The notes below the pieces were generated by a model. The model saw only the letters and a program-made list of their open reading frames with translations. It searched no databases and was not told the DNA's origin. A stretch of DNA of 64,000 bases, taken from Nocardioides sp. CER19 (GTDB lineage Bacteria > Actinomycetota > Actinomycetes > Propionibacteriales > Nocardioidaceae). A program made the translations under genes and the position numbers. The DNA lies in contig NZ_JARVWS010000003.1 in assembly GCF_029846275.1 (NCBI RefSeq), positions 372,001-436,000 on the forward strand, read 5' to 3'. Shown piece by piece: positions 50,834 through 59,820 of the stretch. The number at the start of each line of letters is the position of its first letter. The stretch's first letter is position 1.

Positions 50834-53263
50834 GTGGCAATCATCGACACCAGTGCATCCGGACACGCCGAAGCGGACGTGGTGGACCGGCTCGCCCATC
50901 CCACCGACGAGGACGTCGCAGCGGTCGACGCCTGGTGGCGGGCCAACAACTACCTCACCGTGGGCCAGATCTACCTGATGGCCAACCCGCTGCTGCGCGA
51001 GCCGCTGAGCGCCGACCACATCAAGCCACGACTGCTCGGCCACTGGGGCACCAGCCCGGGGCTGGCACTGATCTACGCGCACGCGTCGCGGCTGATCCGG
51101 CACACCGGTCAGCAGATGATCTACCTGACCGGTCCCGGGCACGGCGGGCCGACCCTCGTCGGCGCCAGCTATCTGGAAGGCACCTACACGGAGACGTACC
51201 CGGACGTCACCGTCGACGAGGACGGGCTGCAGCGGCTGTTCCGCCAGTTCTCCTCGCCGGGCGGGATCCCCAGCCACGTGTCGGTGCCGATCCCCGGCTC
51301 GATCCACGAGGGCGGTGAGCTCGGCTACGTCCTGATCCACGCGGCCGGGGCGGTGATGGACAACCCCGACCTGATCGCGCTGGCCGTGGTCGGGGACGGC
51401 GAGGCGGAGACGGGGCCTCTCGAGGGGTCGTGGAAGCAGATCTCGTTCCTGAGCCCGGTCCACGACGGTGCGGTGCTGCCCGTGCTCCACCTCAACGGGG
51501 CCAAGATCGCCGGCCCGACGGTGCTGGCCCGCAAGGACCCGGCCGAGGTCCGCGCGCTGATGGAGGGGCACGGCTACGAGGTCCTCGAGGTCGAGGGGGA
51601 CGACACGCCCGGCATGCACCACCGCTTCGCCGAGGCCCTCGCGCGGGCGTGGGCGTCGATCAGGTCGATCCAGGCGGCCGCCCGCGGTGGTGACTGGGAC
51701 GGCACCCGCCCGCGCTGGCCGATGATCATCCTGCGCACGCCGAAGGGCTGGACCGGCCCGGAGGTGGTGGACGGGGTGCAGGTCTCGGGCACGTTCCGGT
51801 CCCACCAGGTTCCCGTGTCCAAGGTCAAGGGCGACAAGGAGCACTTGCGGATCCTCGAGGACTGGATGCGCTCCTACCGGCCCGAGGAGCTCTTCGACGA
51901 CAACGGCGCGCCCGTGGCGCAGGTCCTCTCGATCAACCCGGACGGCGACCTGCGGATGAGCGGCAGCCCGCACGCAAACGGGGGCCGGCTCGCGACCGAC
52001 CTGGACCTGCCGGACTTCCGCGACTACGCGGTATCGGTGAAGGCGCCGGCCCGGACGCGGCTGGAGTCGACGCGCAAGCTCGGTGAGCTCATGCGCGACA
52101 CCTATGCCCGCAACCCCGACCGGTTCCGGCTGTTCTGTCCCGACGAGACCAACAGCAACCGCCTCGGCGCGGTCTTCGAGGTGTCCGACCGGGCGTTCCT
52201 CGAGAGGGTGACGGACGAGGACGTCGCGATCTCGCGGGACGGGCGCGTGATGGAGGTGCTCTCGGAGCACGCCTGCCACGGCTGGCTCGAGGGCTACAAC
52301 CTCACCGGCCGGCACGGCTGGTTCGCGACGTACGAGGCCTTCGCGATGGTGTCGGCGTCACAGACCGTCCAGCACGCGAAGTGGCTGCAGGAGGCGCACC
52401 ACCTGCCCTGGCGGGCGCCGGTGCCGAGCCTCAACATCCTCCTGACCTCGACCGCGTGGCGCCAGGACCACAACGGGTTCAGCCACCAGGGCCCGGGCCT
52501 GATCCAGAACGTGATCACCCACCGCGGCACGGTCAGCCGGGTCTACCTGCCGCCGGACGCCAACACGCTGCTGGCGGTCTCCGACCGCTGCATGCGGTCG
52601 CGGTCGTGCGTCAACCTGGTCGTCATCGACAAGCAGCCGCAGCTGCAGTGGCTGACGATCGACGAGGCCGTCGAGCACTGCGCCCAGGGGGCCGGCGTCT
52701 GGTCGTGGGCGGGCACCGAGGACGGGCGCTCGGACCCCGACATCGTGCTCGCGTGCGCCGGCGACGTCGTCACCATGGAGACGGTCGCGGCCGCCAACAT
52801 CCTCCGCGAGCGGCTGCCGCTCTTCTCCACCCGTGTGGTCAACGTGGTCAACCTCATGTCGCTGCCGCGGCCCGAGATCCACCCGCACGGCCTGGACGAC
52901 ACCCAGTTCCGCGAGCTGTTCACCGACCACGTCGACGTGCTGTTCGCGTTCCACGGGTACCCCGGCGCCATCCACCAGCTCGTGCACGGCCGCCCGGACG
53001 CCGACCGGTTCCACGTGCGCGGGTTCATCGAGGAGGGCACGACGACGACGCCGTTCGACATGGTGGTGCGCAACCGCGCGTCGCGCTACCACCTGGTCAT
53101 CGACGCGCTCGACCGGGCGCAGCGGACCCCGGCCGGGGCGGGCGAGCTCAGGGCGTGGTGCGAGCAGCAGCTCCTCCGGCACGAGCAGTACGTCGTCGAG
53201 CACCTCCAGGACATGCCCGAGGTGCGGGACTGGTCCCTGGGCGACTGGGCGGACGAGGCCTGA
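50834..53263 (+). CDS. xfp: Xylulose-5-phosphate/fructose-6-phosphate phosphoketolase
   Basis: The GTG at 50834 has GGAGGAG six bases upstream; the frame is open further 5' only as antisense to the ATPase gene. The 809-residue product is full length for phosphoketolase, with GHWGTSPGLALIYAH, the TPP motif GDGEAETGPLEGSWK, NGAKIAGPTVLAR and the C-terminal FHGYPGAIHQLVHGR. It is cytoplasmic and splits xylulose-5-P or fructose-6-P with phosphate to acetyl-phosphate and an aldose phosphate, giving a short route to acetyl units under energy limitation. Confidence 0.96.
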   Translation: MAIIDTSASGHAEADVVDRLAHPTDEDVAAVDAWWRANNYLTVGQIYLMANPLLREPLSADHIKPRLLGHWGTSPGLALIYAHASRLIRHTGQQMIYLTGPGHGGPTLVGASYLEGTYTETYPDVTVDEDGLQRLFRQFSSPGGIPSHVSVPIPGSIHEGGELGYVLIHAAGAVMDNPDLIALAVVGDGEAETGPLEGSWKQISFLSPVHDGAVLPVLHLNGAKIAGPTVLARKDPAEVRALMEGHGYEVLEVEGDDTPGMHHRFAEALARAWASIRSIQAAARGGDWDGTRPRWPMIILRTPKGWTGPEVVDGVQVSGTFRSHQVPVSKVKGDKEHLRILEDWMRSYRPEELFDDNGAPVAQVLSINPDGDLRMSGSPHANGGRLATDLDLPDFRDYAVSVKAPARTRLESTRKLGELMRDTYARNPDRFRLFCPDETNSNRLGAVFEVSDRAFLERVTDEDVAISRDGRVMEVLSEHACHGWLEGYNLTGRHGWFATYEAFAMVSASQTVQHAKWLQEAHHLPWRAPVPSLNILLTSTAWRQDHNGFSHQGPGLIQNVITHRGTVSRVYLPPDANTLLAVSDRCMRSRSCVNLVVIDKQPQLQWLTIDEAVEHCAQGAGVWSWAGTEDGRSDPDIVLACAGDVVTMETVAAANILRERLPLFSTRVVNVVNLMSLPRPEIHPHGLDDTQFRELFTDHVDVLFAFHGYPGAIHQLVHGRPDADRFHVRGFIEEGTTTTPFDMVVRNRASRYHLVIDALDRAQRTPAGAGELRAWCEQQLLRHEQYVVEHLQDMPEVRDWSLGDWADEA

Positions 53264-53274
53264 ACGGCTCGTCC

Positions 53275-54018
53275 TCAGATCGCCTCGGGGTCAGCGCCGT
53301 TGACCGACCGGCCGCCGTCGACGGGCAGCACCGCGCCGTTGACGAACCCCGCCTCGGGTGACAGCAGGAACGCGACCACGTCCGCCACCTCGGCGCTCGT
53401 TCCGACCCGACCGATCGGGTGCAGGGCCGCCATCTGCCGATCGACGTCGGGGTGGGCGGCGCGGTAGGCGTCGTACCGCTCGGTGCCGATCGACCCCAGC
53501 GCGACCGCGTTCGTGCGGATCCCCTGCGGCCCGTGGTCGACCGCGACCGCACGGGTCAACCCCTCGACGGCCGCCTTGGCGGTCGCGTAGGGCAGCGCGC
53601 CTCGCACCGGCCGCTGCGCCTGGTGCGAGGAGACGTTGACGATCGCCCCCGGCCGCCCGTGCGCCAGGTAGTGGTTGACCGCCACGTGGCAGCCGGTGAC
53701 GGCCAGGGCCAGGTTGGAGGTGATCAGCCGGAGGACCTCAGGAGCGTCCGCAGCATCCAGCGACGCGTCGCCGAACAGGGCCGCGTTGTTGACCCAGCCG
53801 GCCAGCGGCCCGACCGCCTCGGCCGCCTCGGCGGCGGCCACCGCGACCGCAGGATCGCCGGCGTCCCCGCTGACGAGGCTGACCCGCTCCCCCACGACCC
53901 CATCGGCCAGGTCGAGAACGACCACGTGGCCCGTCCGCGCCAGCACGTCGACGATCGCGCGGCCGACGCCGCGCGCGCCGCCGGTGACGACATAGGACGG
54001 GCGGTCGTCACCGGTCAC
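53275..54018 (-). CDS. Short-chain dehydrogenase/reductase (SDR)
   Basis: I start at GTG 54016-54018, which overlaps the stop of the upstream remnant as GTGA; an open extension further upstream is out of family. The 247-residue product has TGGARGVG, the NNAALFG segment, catalytic Ser in NVSSHQAQ, YATAK and the C-terminal VLPVDGGRSVNG. It is a classical SDR of unknown substrate. It was probably translationally coupled to the now-decayed SDR gene before it. Confidence 0.88.
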   Translation of the reverse strand: MTGDDRPSYVVTGGARGVGRAIVDVLARTGHVVVLDLADGVVGERVSLVSGDAGDPAVAVAAAEAAEAVGPLAGWVNNAALFGDASLDAADAPEVLRLITSNLALAVTGCHVAVNHYLAHGRPGAIVNVSSHQAQRPVRGALPYATAKAAVEGLTRAVAVDHGPQGIRTNAVALGSIGTERYDAYRAAHPDVDRQMAALHPIGRVGTSAEVADVVAFLLSPEAGFVNGAVLPVDGGRSVNGADPEAI

Positions 54019-54167
54019 CACGTGGTGACCATGTCGCCGTCGATGCGCTCCGCCGGATCGACGGGAGAGGACAGGTCGAGCGTGACGCTGGCGCACGCGA
54101 CGGCCAGGCCGATCCGACGGCTGGCGCCGGTGACGACGGCCCGTCGGCCTCCGAGTCCAAGCGTCAT
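54015..54167 (-). pseudogene. SDR gene remnant (internal deletion, 50 codons left)
   Basis: ATG 54165-54167 opens a 50-codon frame with an SDR beginning (GGRRAVVTGASRRIGLAVA), then switches at once to a tail unrelated to the expected second strand (SPVDPAERIDGDMVTTW) and stops. The cofactor motif is present, but all catalytic parts are missing. The GTGA junction with the next SDR gene is preserved, which indicates an internal deletion in a former two-SDR operon. Confidence 0.6.
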
Positions 54168-54208
54168 GCCCGGCTCCTCAAGTCCACAGCGGGTGTCCCG
54201 TGCCGATC

Positions 54209-54630
54209 TCACACCACCGCGAGCGCGATGTCCACGGGTGCGCAGGCGGGAGGGTCCCGGCACCACGCGCTCAGGTCCGGCCGAGCCACGCCAGCGCGGC
54301 GAATGACGGCCTGGGCTGGCCCCACACCGAAGTCGAGACCCTTCAGCACGCCGCTGACGGCGAACAGGCTGAGCCCGGCGGCGTCGAGGCCCAGGATCGG
54401 AGTGGCCAGCCGGTCGAGCCGCGACCGAAGACGAAGGCCACCGGGCCCAGTGCTGCCACCGCCCGGGAGCGCGAGTCGCTGAACGTCGCCGGCGGCAGGG
54501 CATCGAGCAGGATGTCACGGATCATCCCCCCACCGAGCGCGGTGAACATGCCGAGCGTGATCACGCCGACGATGTCCAGGCGGGCGACCCGGACCGCCGT
54601 CAGGGCGCCGCTCAGTACCCGTCCGCGCAC
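54209..54630 (-). pseudogene. TRIC-channel (UPF0126) family gene remnant, frameshifted and truncated at both ends
   Basis: The minus strand from GTG 54628-54630 encodes SGALTAVRVARLDIVGVITL and TALGGGMIRDILLDALPPAT, typical of the first TRIC repeat but lacking its first membrane residues. Near 54420 the frame shifts by one base; the second frame gives LDRLATPILGLDAAGLSLFA and VSGVLKGLDFGVGPAQAV and then departs from the family before the second glycine-rich repeat, ending at TGA 54209-54211. Family proteins are about 200 residues; less than 120 residues' worth is left. It cannot make a channel. Confidence 0.7.
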
Positions 54631-54653
54631 CGGGACCGTGAGAGAGTGGGCCG

Positions 54654-55883
54654 GTGCGGTGGAGGGTGGCGGGAGGCTGCTGGCTGACGGCGGCCGCAGT
54701 GCTCGTCGCGGTGCCCTTCGCCGCCGTGGACGACGCAGAGCTCGAGGCGCCCGACCTCGGCGACCCGAGCTGGTGGGCCGGCCTCGCGGTCGTCACGCTC
54801 CAGGCAGCGGTGCTGCTCGGTCGGCGCGTCTCCCCCGTCGCCCTCCTGGTCGTCGCGGCCGGCGCGCCGCTGGCCGCGCTCGTCGGGCTCCAGGGTGCGA
54901 CCGGGGCGACGTCGGTGGCGGTCCTCGTGGCGGCGTTCCTGGTGGTCCTGTCCGAGCCGACGGAGGGAGCGTGGCCGGGGCTCGTCGGGGCGACCGCGCT
55001 CGTGGCCCTCGGAACCGCTCTCGGGGAGACGGACTCCGGCACCCCGACCGGCGCCGCGGTGGGTGGCGGGCTCGTCCAGGGCATCGGCACCGTGGCGCTG
55101 GCCGTCGTGGTGGGCATCGTCGTCCGGGCTCGGCGAGAGGCGCGCACGGCCCGCGCCGATCAGGCGCGGGCCCTGGTCGGTGAGCACGCGGCGCTGCTCG
55201 AGGCCGCGGTCGCGAAGGAGCGCACGGCGATGGCCCGCGAGCTGCACGACATCGCCGCTCACCACCTGTCGGGGATCGCGGTCATGACCGGCGCGATCGG
55301 ACGGCAGATCGACACCGACCCGGAGGGCGCGAAGCGCGCCGTCCGCGAGGTGCGCACGCACAGCACTGAGATGCTGCGCGACATGCGCAGGCTCGTCGGC
55401 CTGCTGCGGGAGGACGGAGCGGAGAGCCAGGCGACGATGGCGCGGGAGGAGTCCCTCTCGGGGATCTCCGGTCTGGTCGATGCGGCGGGTCGCACCGGCA
55501 CGGAGGTCACCCTGACCGTGCACCCGCACTCCGACGGTGGGCCGCCCGGCAGCCGGATCGGACCGCTCGCCCAGCTGTCGGCGTACCGGACGGTGCAGGA
55601 GGCCCTGGCGAACGCCGCCCGGCACGCCCCGGGCGCCCGGTGCGAGGTCGTCGTCGACGCGCGCGAGGCCGACGCGGTGGTGGTGAGCGTCCGCAACGAC
55701 GCGTCCGACCGGCAACCCGTGCACCCGGAGCCGAGTGGCGGCTTCGGCCTGGTCGGCATGCGCGAGCGCGCCGAGCTGACCGGGGCCGCGCTGGACGTCG
55801 GCCCGGCGCCGGACGGCGGCTGGCTCGTCTCGCTCCGGATCCCCACCCTCGACACCGTGACGACCGGGGAGGACGCGCGATGA
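54654..55883 (+). CDS. NarL-type sensor histidine kinase (HisKA_3)
   Basis: The 409-residue protein starts at GTG 54654 and has about five hydrophobic segments in the first 165 residues with little outside the membrane. It has a HisKA_3 domain with the acceptor His in MARELHDIAAHHLSGIAV and an HATPase domain (QEALANAARHAPGA, GFGLVGMRERAELTG). It overlaps its response regulator gene by ATGA (55880-55883). The downstream ABC exporter genes suggest that it senses a membrane-active compound. Confidence 0.93.
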   Translation: MRWRVAGGCWLTAAAVLVAVPFAAVDDAELEAPDLGDPSWWAGLAVVTLQAAVLLGRRVSPVALLVVAAGAPLAALVGLQGATGATSVAVLVAAFLVVLSEPTEGAWPGLVGATALVALGTALGETDSGTPTGAAVGGGLVQGIGTVALAVVVGIVVRARREARTARADQARALVGEHAALLEAAVAKERTAMARELHDIAAHHLSGIAVMTGAIGRQIDTDPEGAKRAVREVRTHSTEMLRDMRRLVGLLREDGAESQATMAREESLSGISGLVDAAGRTGTEVTLTVHPHSDGGPPGSRIGPLAQLSAYRTVQEALANAARHAPGARCEVVVDAREADAVVVSVRNDASDRQPVHPEPSGGFGLVGMRERAELTGAALDVGPAPDGGWLVSLRIPTLDTVTTGEDAR

Positions 55884-56545
55884 TCCGTGTGCTCGTGGCC
55901 GACGACCAACCGCTCGTCCGCACCGGGCTCGTCACCCTCCTCGACGGCGAGCCCGACATCGAGGTGGTCGCCGCCGTGACCGACGGGCAGCAGGCGGTCG
56001 AGGCCGCCCGACGCCTGCGGCCCGACGTCGCCTGCCTCGACATCCGGATGCCGGGCACCGACGGCATCACCGCGACGCGGCAGCTGAGCGGGCCGGACGT
56101 GCCCGACCCGGTGCCGGTGCTGGTGCTCACCACCTTCGACATCGACGAGTACCTGTTCGGCGCGCTCGAGGCCGGCGCCTCGGGCTTCCTCCTCAAGGAC
56201 GCCGAGCCCGAGCAGATCATCGGCGCCGTCCGCTCGGTGGCCGCCGGCAACGGCACCCTCGCCGACGGCCTCACCAAGCGGGTCCTCGCCGAGCTGGTCA
56301 GCCGACGGCGAACCCAGCCGGTGACGGCCGCGCGGGCGAGCGAGCTGCTCACGCCACGGGAGCTGGAGATCCTGCTCCACCTGGCCCAGGGCATGTCGAA
56401 CGAGGAGATCGCGCGTGCGCTCGTCGTCGAGGTGACCACGGTGAAGTCACACCTGGCCCGCATGATGCCCAAGCTCGGCGTCCGGTCGCGGCTGCACGCC
56501 GCTGTGTGGGCCTACCAGAACGGCGTGGTCGACGTACGTCGCTGA
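55880..56545 (+). CDS. NarL/FixJ-family response regulator
   Basis: From ATG 55880 the product has 221 residues: receiver (VLVADDQPLVRTGL, Asp in ACLDIRMPGTDG, Lys in FLLKDAEPEQII) and LuxR-type helix-turn-helix (LTPRELEILLHLAQGMSNEE, TTVKSHLARMMPKLG). It pairs with the overlapping kinase and probably activates the ABC exporter operon that starts 87 bases downstream. Confidence 0.95.
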   Translation: MIRVLVADDQPLVRTGLVTLLDGEPDIEVVAAVTDGQQAVEAARRLRPDVACLDIRMPGTDGITATRQLSGPDVPDPVPVLVLTTFDIDEYLFGALEAGASGFLLKDAEPEQIIGAVRSVAAGNGTLADGLTKRVLAELVSRRRTQPVTAARASELLTPRELEILLHLAQGMSNEEIARALVVEVTTVKSHLARMMPKLGVRSRLHAAVWAYQNGVVDVRR

Positions 56546-56632
56546 GCCGGGCTCCTCCGAAGGATGCAACCCCTCGGACTGCGTTCCTGCGGCGCTCGTC
56601 CCGGACGGTGCGCACTTCCTAGCGTCGTGGGC

Positions 56633-57385
56633 ATGCACACCGACACCCTCGCCGACACGAGCACCGAGACCGCCGTACGGCTCGCCGACGTCCACAAGAC
56701 CTACCCGGGACCGACGCCGGTTCCCGCGTTGCGAGGCGTCTCCCTCGACCTCCGCCGCGGATCGCTGACCGCGGTGATGGGCCAGTCCGGCTCCGGGAAG
56801 TCCACGCTGCTCAACATCGCGGCCGGCCTCGACGTGCCGACGCGCGGCCGCGTCGTGGTCGGCGGCCACGACATCGCCGGACTCTCCCCCGACCGGCTCA
56901 CCCGCTTCCGCCGGGACCACGTCGGCTTCGTCTTCCAGGCCTACAACCTCATCGGCCACCTCGACGTCGCGACCAACATCGACCTCCCACTGGTCCTGGG
57001 CGGCCGCGCGGCGGATCCGGCATGGCGCACCGAGCTGGTGGGCTCCCTGGGCCTGGCCGGCCTCGAGCAGCGGCTGCCTGGCGAGCTGTCGGGCGGCCAG
57101 GCCCAGCGGGTGGCCATCGCACGGGCGCTCGTCACGCGGCCCACGGTGGTGTTCGCCGACGAGCCGACCGGCGCCCTCGACTCCCGGACCGGCGCCCAGG
57201 TGCTCGCGATGCTCCGAGACACCGCAGTGCGGCTGGGGCAGACCGTCGTCCTGGTGACGCACGACAGCGTGGTCGCCGCAGCCGCCGAGCGGGTCGTCTT
57301 CCTCGCCGACGGCGTCGTCGTCGACGACCTCGCCGCCCCCTCCGTCGAGCAGGTGGCCAGCCGCATGCTCGCCCTGGGGCGGTGA
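56633..57385 (+). CDS. ABC exporter ATP-binding protein (MacB/LolD type)
   Basis: I use ATG 56633 (250 residues); an in-frame ATG 69 bases upstream would add residues unlike the family. Walker A GQSGSGKST, signature LSGGQAQR and Walker B VVFADEPTGALDS are present. A TAGCGT about eight bases before the ATG could be a -10 element of a leaderless transcript. It couples to the FtsX permease gene through a GTGA overlap. Confidence 0.93.
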   Translation: MHTDTLADTSTETAVRLADVHKTYPGPTPVPALRGVSLDLRRGSLTAVMGQSGSGKSTLLNIAAGLDVPTRGRVVVGGHDIAGLSPDRLTRFRRDHVGFVFQAYNLIGHLDVATNIDLPLVLGGRAADPAWRTELVGSLGLAGLEQRLPGELSGGQAQRVAIARALVTRPTVVFADEPTGALDSRTGAQVLAMLRDTAVRLGQTVVLVTHDSVVAAAAERVVFLADGVVVDDLAAPSVEQVASRMLALGR

Positions 57386-59277
57386 GCGGGATGTGGACGC
57401 TCGCCCTCGCCGGAGCCCGCGCCCATCGCGCCGCGCTGACCGGCACCGCCCTCACGCTCGCCGCGGCGGGTGCGGTCCTGTCCACCGTCGGCGTGCTCGC
57501 GGAGTCGGGCCTGCGCGGCGGTGCCGACATCGACGGCGGGACCCTCACCACGCTCGCGGCCTCGTACACGGGCACCGCCCTGGTCGTGGTCGTCCTCGTC
57601 GTCGCCGCGACGGTGACGCTCGCGCTCCGCGGGCGCCGACGGGAGTTCGCGCTGCTCCGCACCGTCGGTGCGACGCGGCGCCAGATCCGGCAGCAGGTCT
57701 CGCGTGAGGTGGTGCTCGTCGCCCTGCTGGCGGTCCCGTTGGGCGCGATCCCCGGAGTCGTCGTCGCGACCCGGCTCGAGCCGCTGCTCCGGGAGGCGGG
57801 GGTTCTCGGGTCGGGTTCCGCGCTGCGCCTGTCCCCGCTGCCCGCCGTGGCCGCGGTGGTCGTCCTGCTGCCGAGCGCCCTGCTCGCCGGCCGCCTCGCG
57901 GCGCGCGAGACCGTCAGGACAGCGGCCACCGACGCGCTCCGGGCGAGCGCGGCCGAGGACGCCGCCATCGGGCCCACCCGCCGGCTGCTGGCGCTGGTCA
58001 CCGCGGTGGCCGGCGTCGCCGCCGCCTTCGCGCCCCTTGTCGTGCCCGGGACGATCGGCGGCACTTCGGCGGCGACCTCGGCGTTCCTCCTCGTCGGCGC
58101 CACAGCGCTGGCCGGGCCGCTGCTCGTCGGGCAGGCCTTCGCCCGGACCGAACGGCTCACCGGCGGCCGGCGGCCGGCCCCGACCCGGCTCGCCCTGCAC
58201 AACCTGCGCGGCTTCTCGCGGCGACTGACCACGGTCGTCGCGCCCCTGGCCCTCGCCCTGGCGACCGGCACGGTCCAGACCAGCGTCGACGGCGCCGTCG
58301 CCGAGGCCGGCCGGCAGCAGCTGCGGGCGGCCCTGACGGCCGACCTCGTCGTGACCGGCGCTGCCCTGCCCGGCCGGCTGGCGGACCTCATCGCGCTGCG
58401 CGGCGTCACCGGCGTGGTGCCGCTGGCCGACCGCCGGATCCAGGTCCGCACGGACGACGACGACCTTCCGGACAGCCTCGCCTGGGAGACCACGGGGGTC
58501 CGGGTCGTCCCCGCCGACGCGTCGCGCACGCTCTTCGACCCGGGCGTCACGCGGGGCGCCCTGACCGGCCTCGCGAAGGCCGGGACCGTGGCGATCAGCT
58601 CCGACGCGGCGTTCGAGCTCGGGCGTGGCCTCGGCGACACGGTGGAGGTGCGCGACGCCGGGACCGATCGCCGGCTCCGCGTCGTCGCCGTGTTCGACCG
58701 CGGGCTCGGCGTGGGCGACTACCTGATCGGACCGGCCACGGCCGAGCCCGTCGGTGGGACACCGGCCGCCACCGTGGCTCTGGTGAGCACATCGCAGCCG
58801 CCGGCCGCGACCGCCGAGCGGCTGCGTGCGCTCGGTCTGACCGTGGGAACGCCCGAGGCGTACGTCGCCACGGTGATCGACAGCGACGCCGCCCTGCAGC
58901 ACCTCTCGACCGTGCTGCTGCTCCTGCTCCTCGTGTTCGTCGGCCTGGGCGCCGCCAACTCGCTCGTCCTCACCACAGCGGGACGCCGCGCCGAGCTCGC
59001 GCTGCTGCACCGGACGGGTACCACGCGCCGACAGCTCCTGCGGATGACGATGGTCGAGTCGCTCCTCACCGGAGCGCTCGCGTGGCTCGTCGGAACCGTC
59101 GCCGTCCTGCCCGCCGTGCTCGGGGTCAGCCTGGGGCTCCTCGGCTGGCAGCCGCCGGCGGTCGACCTGACGACGTACGTCCTGCTGAGCGGAGCCGTCC
59201 TCCTGACGGCGGTCGGTGCCACGGGCCTGACGGCCTGGTGGGCGATCCGCCGGGTCGGTGGGTCAGCGCGGCGATGA
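57382..59277 (+). CDS. FtsX-family ABC transporter permease
   Basis: The start is either GTG 57382 (GTGA overlap) or ATG 57391 three codons later. The product of about 631 residues has an N-terminal helix, a first FtsX block (TVTLALRGRRREFALLRTVG), several central helices, an extracytoplasmic domain (about residues 300-480) and a C-terminal FtsX block (ANSLVLTTAGRRAELALLHR). It forms the membrane part of an exporter regulated by the NarL-type system upstream. Its 3' end overlaps the convergent soxR gene by 15 bases. The substrate is unknown. Confidence 0.92.
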   Translation: MSGMWTLALAGARAHRAALTGTALTLAAAGAVLSTVGVLAESGLRGGADIDGGTLTTLAASYTGTALVVVVLVVAATVTLALRGRRREFALLRTVGATRRQIRQQVSREVVLVALLAVPLGAIPGVVVATRLEPLLREAGVLGSGSALRLSPLPAVAAVVVLLPSALLAGRLAARETVRTAATDALRASAAEDAAIGPTRRLLALVTAVAGVAAAFAPLVVPGTIGGTSAATSAFLLVGATALAGPLLVGQAFARTERLTGGRRPAPTRLALHNLRGFSRRLTTVVAPLALALATGTVQTSVDGAVAEAGRQQLRAALTADLVVTGAALPGRLADLIALRGVTGVVPLADRRIQVRTDDDDLPDSLAWETTGVRVVPADASRTLFDPGVTRGALTGLAKAGTVAISSDAAFELGRGLGDTVEVRDAGTDRRLRVVAVFDRGLGVGDYLIGPATAEPVGGTPAATVALVSTSQPPAATAERLRALGLTVGTPEAYVATVIDSDAALQHLSTVLLLLLLVFVGLGAANSLVLTTAGRRAELALLHRTGTTRRQLLRMTMVESLLTGALAWLVGTVAVLPAVLGVSLGLLGWQPPAVDLTTYVLLSGAVLLTAVGATGLTAWWAIRRVGGSARR

Positions 59278-59760
59278 GCCTCGGGCGGCGTCCCGGCGCG
59301 GTGGGTCGCGGCGCAGCAGACGCGGCAGGTAAGCGGCACCCGCGCCGCCACCGACGGCGGCGACGTCGCCGGGGTTGGAGATCCCGCACTGCTTGAGGGA
59401 CAGGCAGCCGCAGCCGATGCAGGAGTCGAGCCCGTCGCGCAGCCGCTCGAGGGCGGCGATCTGCTCGTCGAGGCGCACCCGCCAGTGCTTCGAGATGCGG
59501 TGCCAGTCCGACTTCGTCGGCGTGCGCTCGGCGGGCAGCGCGGCGAGCTCGTCGCGGATCTCCTCCAGCGACAGGCCGACGTTGCTCGCCGCGCGGATGA
59601 ACGCCAGCCGGCGCAGCACGCTCCGCTCGAACGTGCGCTGCCCGCCCGACGACCGCGTCGCGGCGATCAGCCCCTGGCTCTCGTAGTAGCGCAGTGCCGA
59701 GGCGGCGAACCCGCTGCGGCGCGCGACCTCGCCCATCGGGAGGCGGTCCTGGGCATCCAT
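59263..59760 (-). CDS. soxR: Redox-sensitive MerR-family regulator SoxR
   Basis: From ATG 59758-59760 the product has 165 residues. The MerR helix-turn-helix (LPMGEVARRSGFAASALRYY) is followed by a dimerisation helix and the SoxR [2Fe-2S] motif CIGCGCLSLKQC (spacing Cx2CxCx5C) near residue 116. The Arg/Asp-rich tail after the cluster is longer than in enteric SoxR. Actinobacterial SoxR responds to redox-active molecules and activates a few oxidoreductase and transport genes. A matching dyad lies between it and the divergent SDR/QueA-like operon. Confidence 0.96.
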   Translation of the reverse strand: MDAQDRLPMGEVARRSGFAASALRYYESQGLIAATRSSGGQRTFERSVLRRLAFIRAASNVGLSLEEIRDELAALPAERTPTKSDWHRISKHWRVRLDEQIAALERLRDGLDSCIGCGCLSLKQCGISNPGDVAAVGGGAGAAYLPRLLRRDPPRRDAARGSSPR

Positions 59761-59783
59761 CGGCAAAGTCTCCTCGTCATCGC

Positions 59784-59814
59784 TTGATCTCAAGTTCACT
59801 TGAACTTGAATGCT
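59784..59814 (+). promoter_or_regulatory. SoxR-type promoter: 18-bp dyad inside a 19-bp spacer
   Basis: TTGATC (59784-59789) and AATGCT (59809-59814) are separated by 19 bp, the over-long spacer of MerR-family promoters. The spacer contains a perfect dyad, CAAGTTCA-CT-TGAACTTG (59791-59808). Transcription would start close to the SDR ATG at 59821, so the message is probably leaderless. Confidence 0.75.
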
Positions 59815-59820
59815 AGCCGC

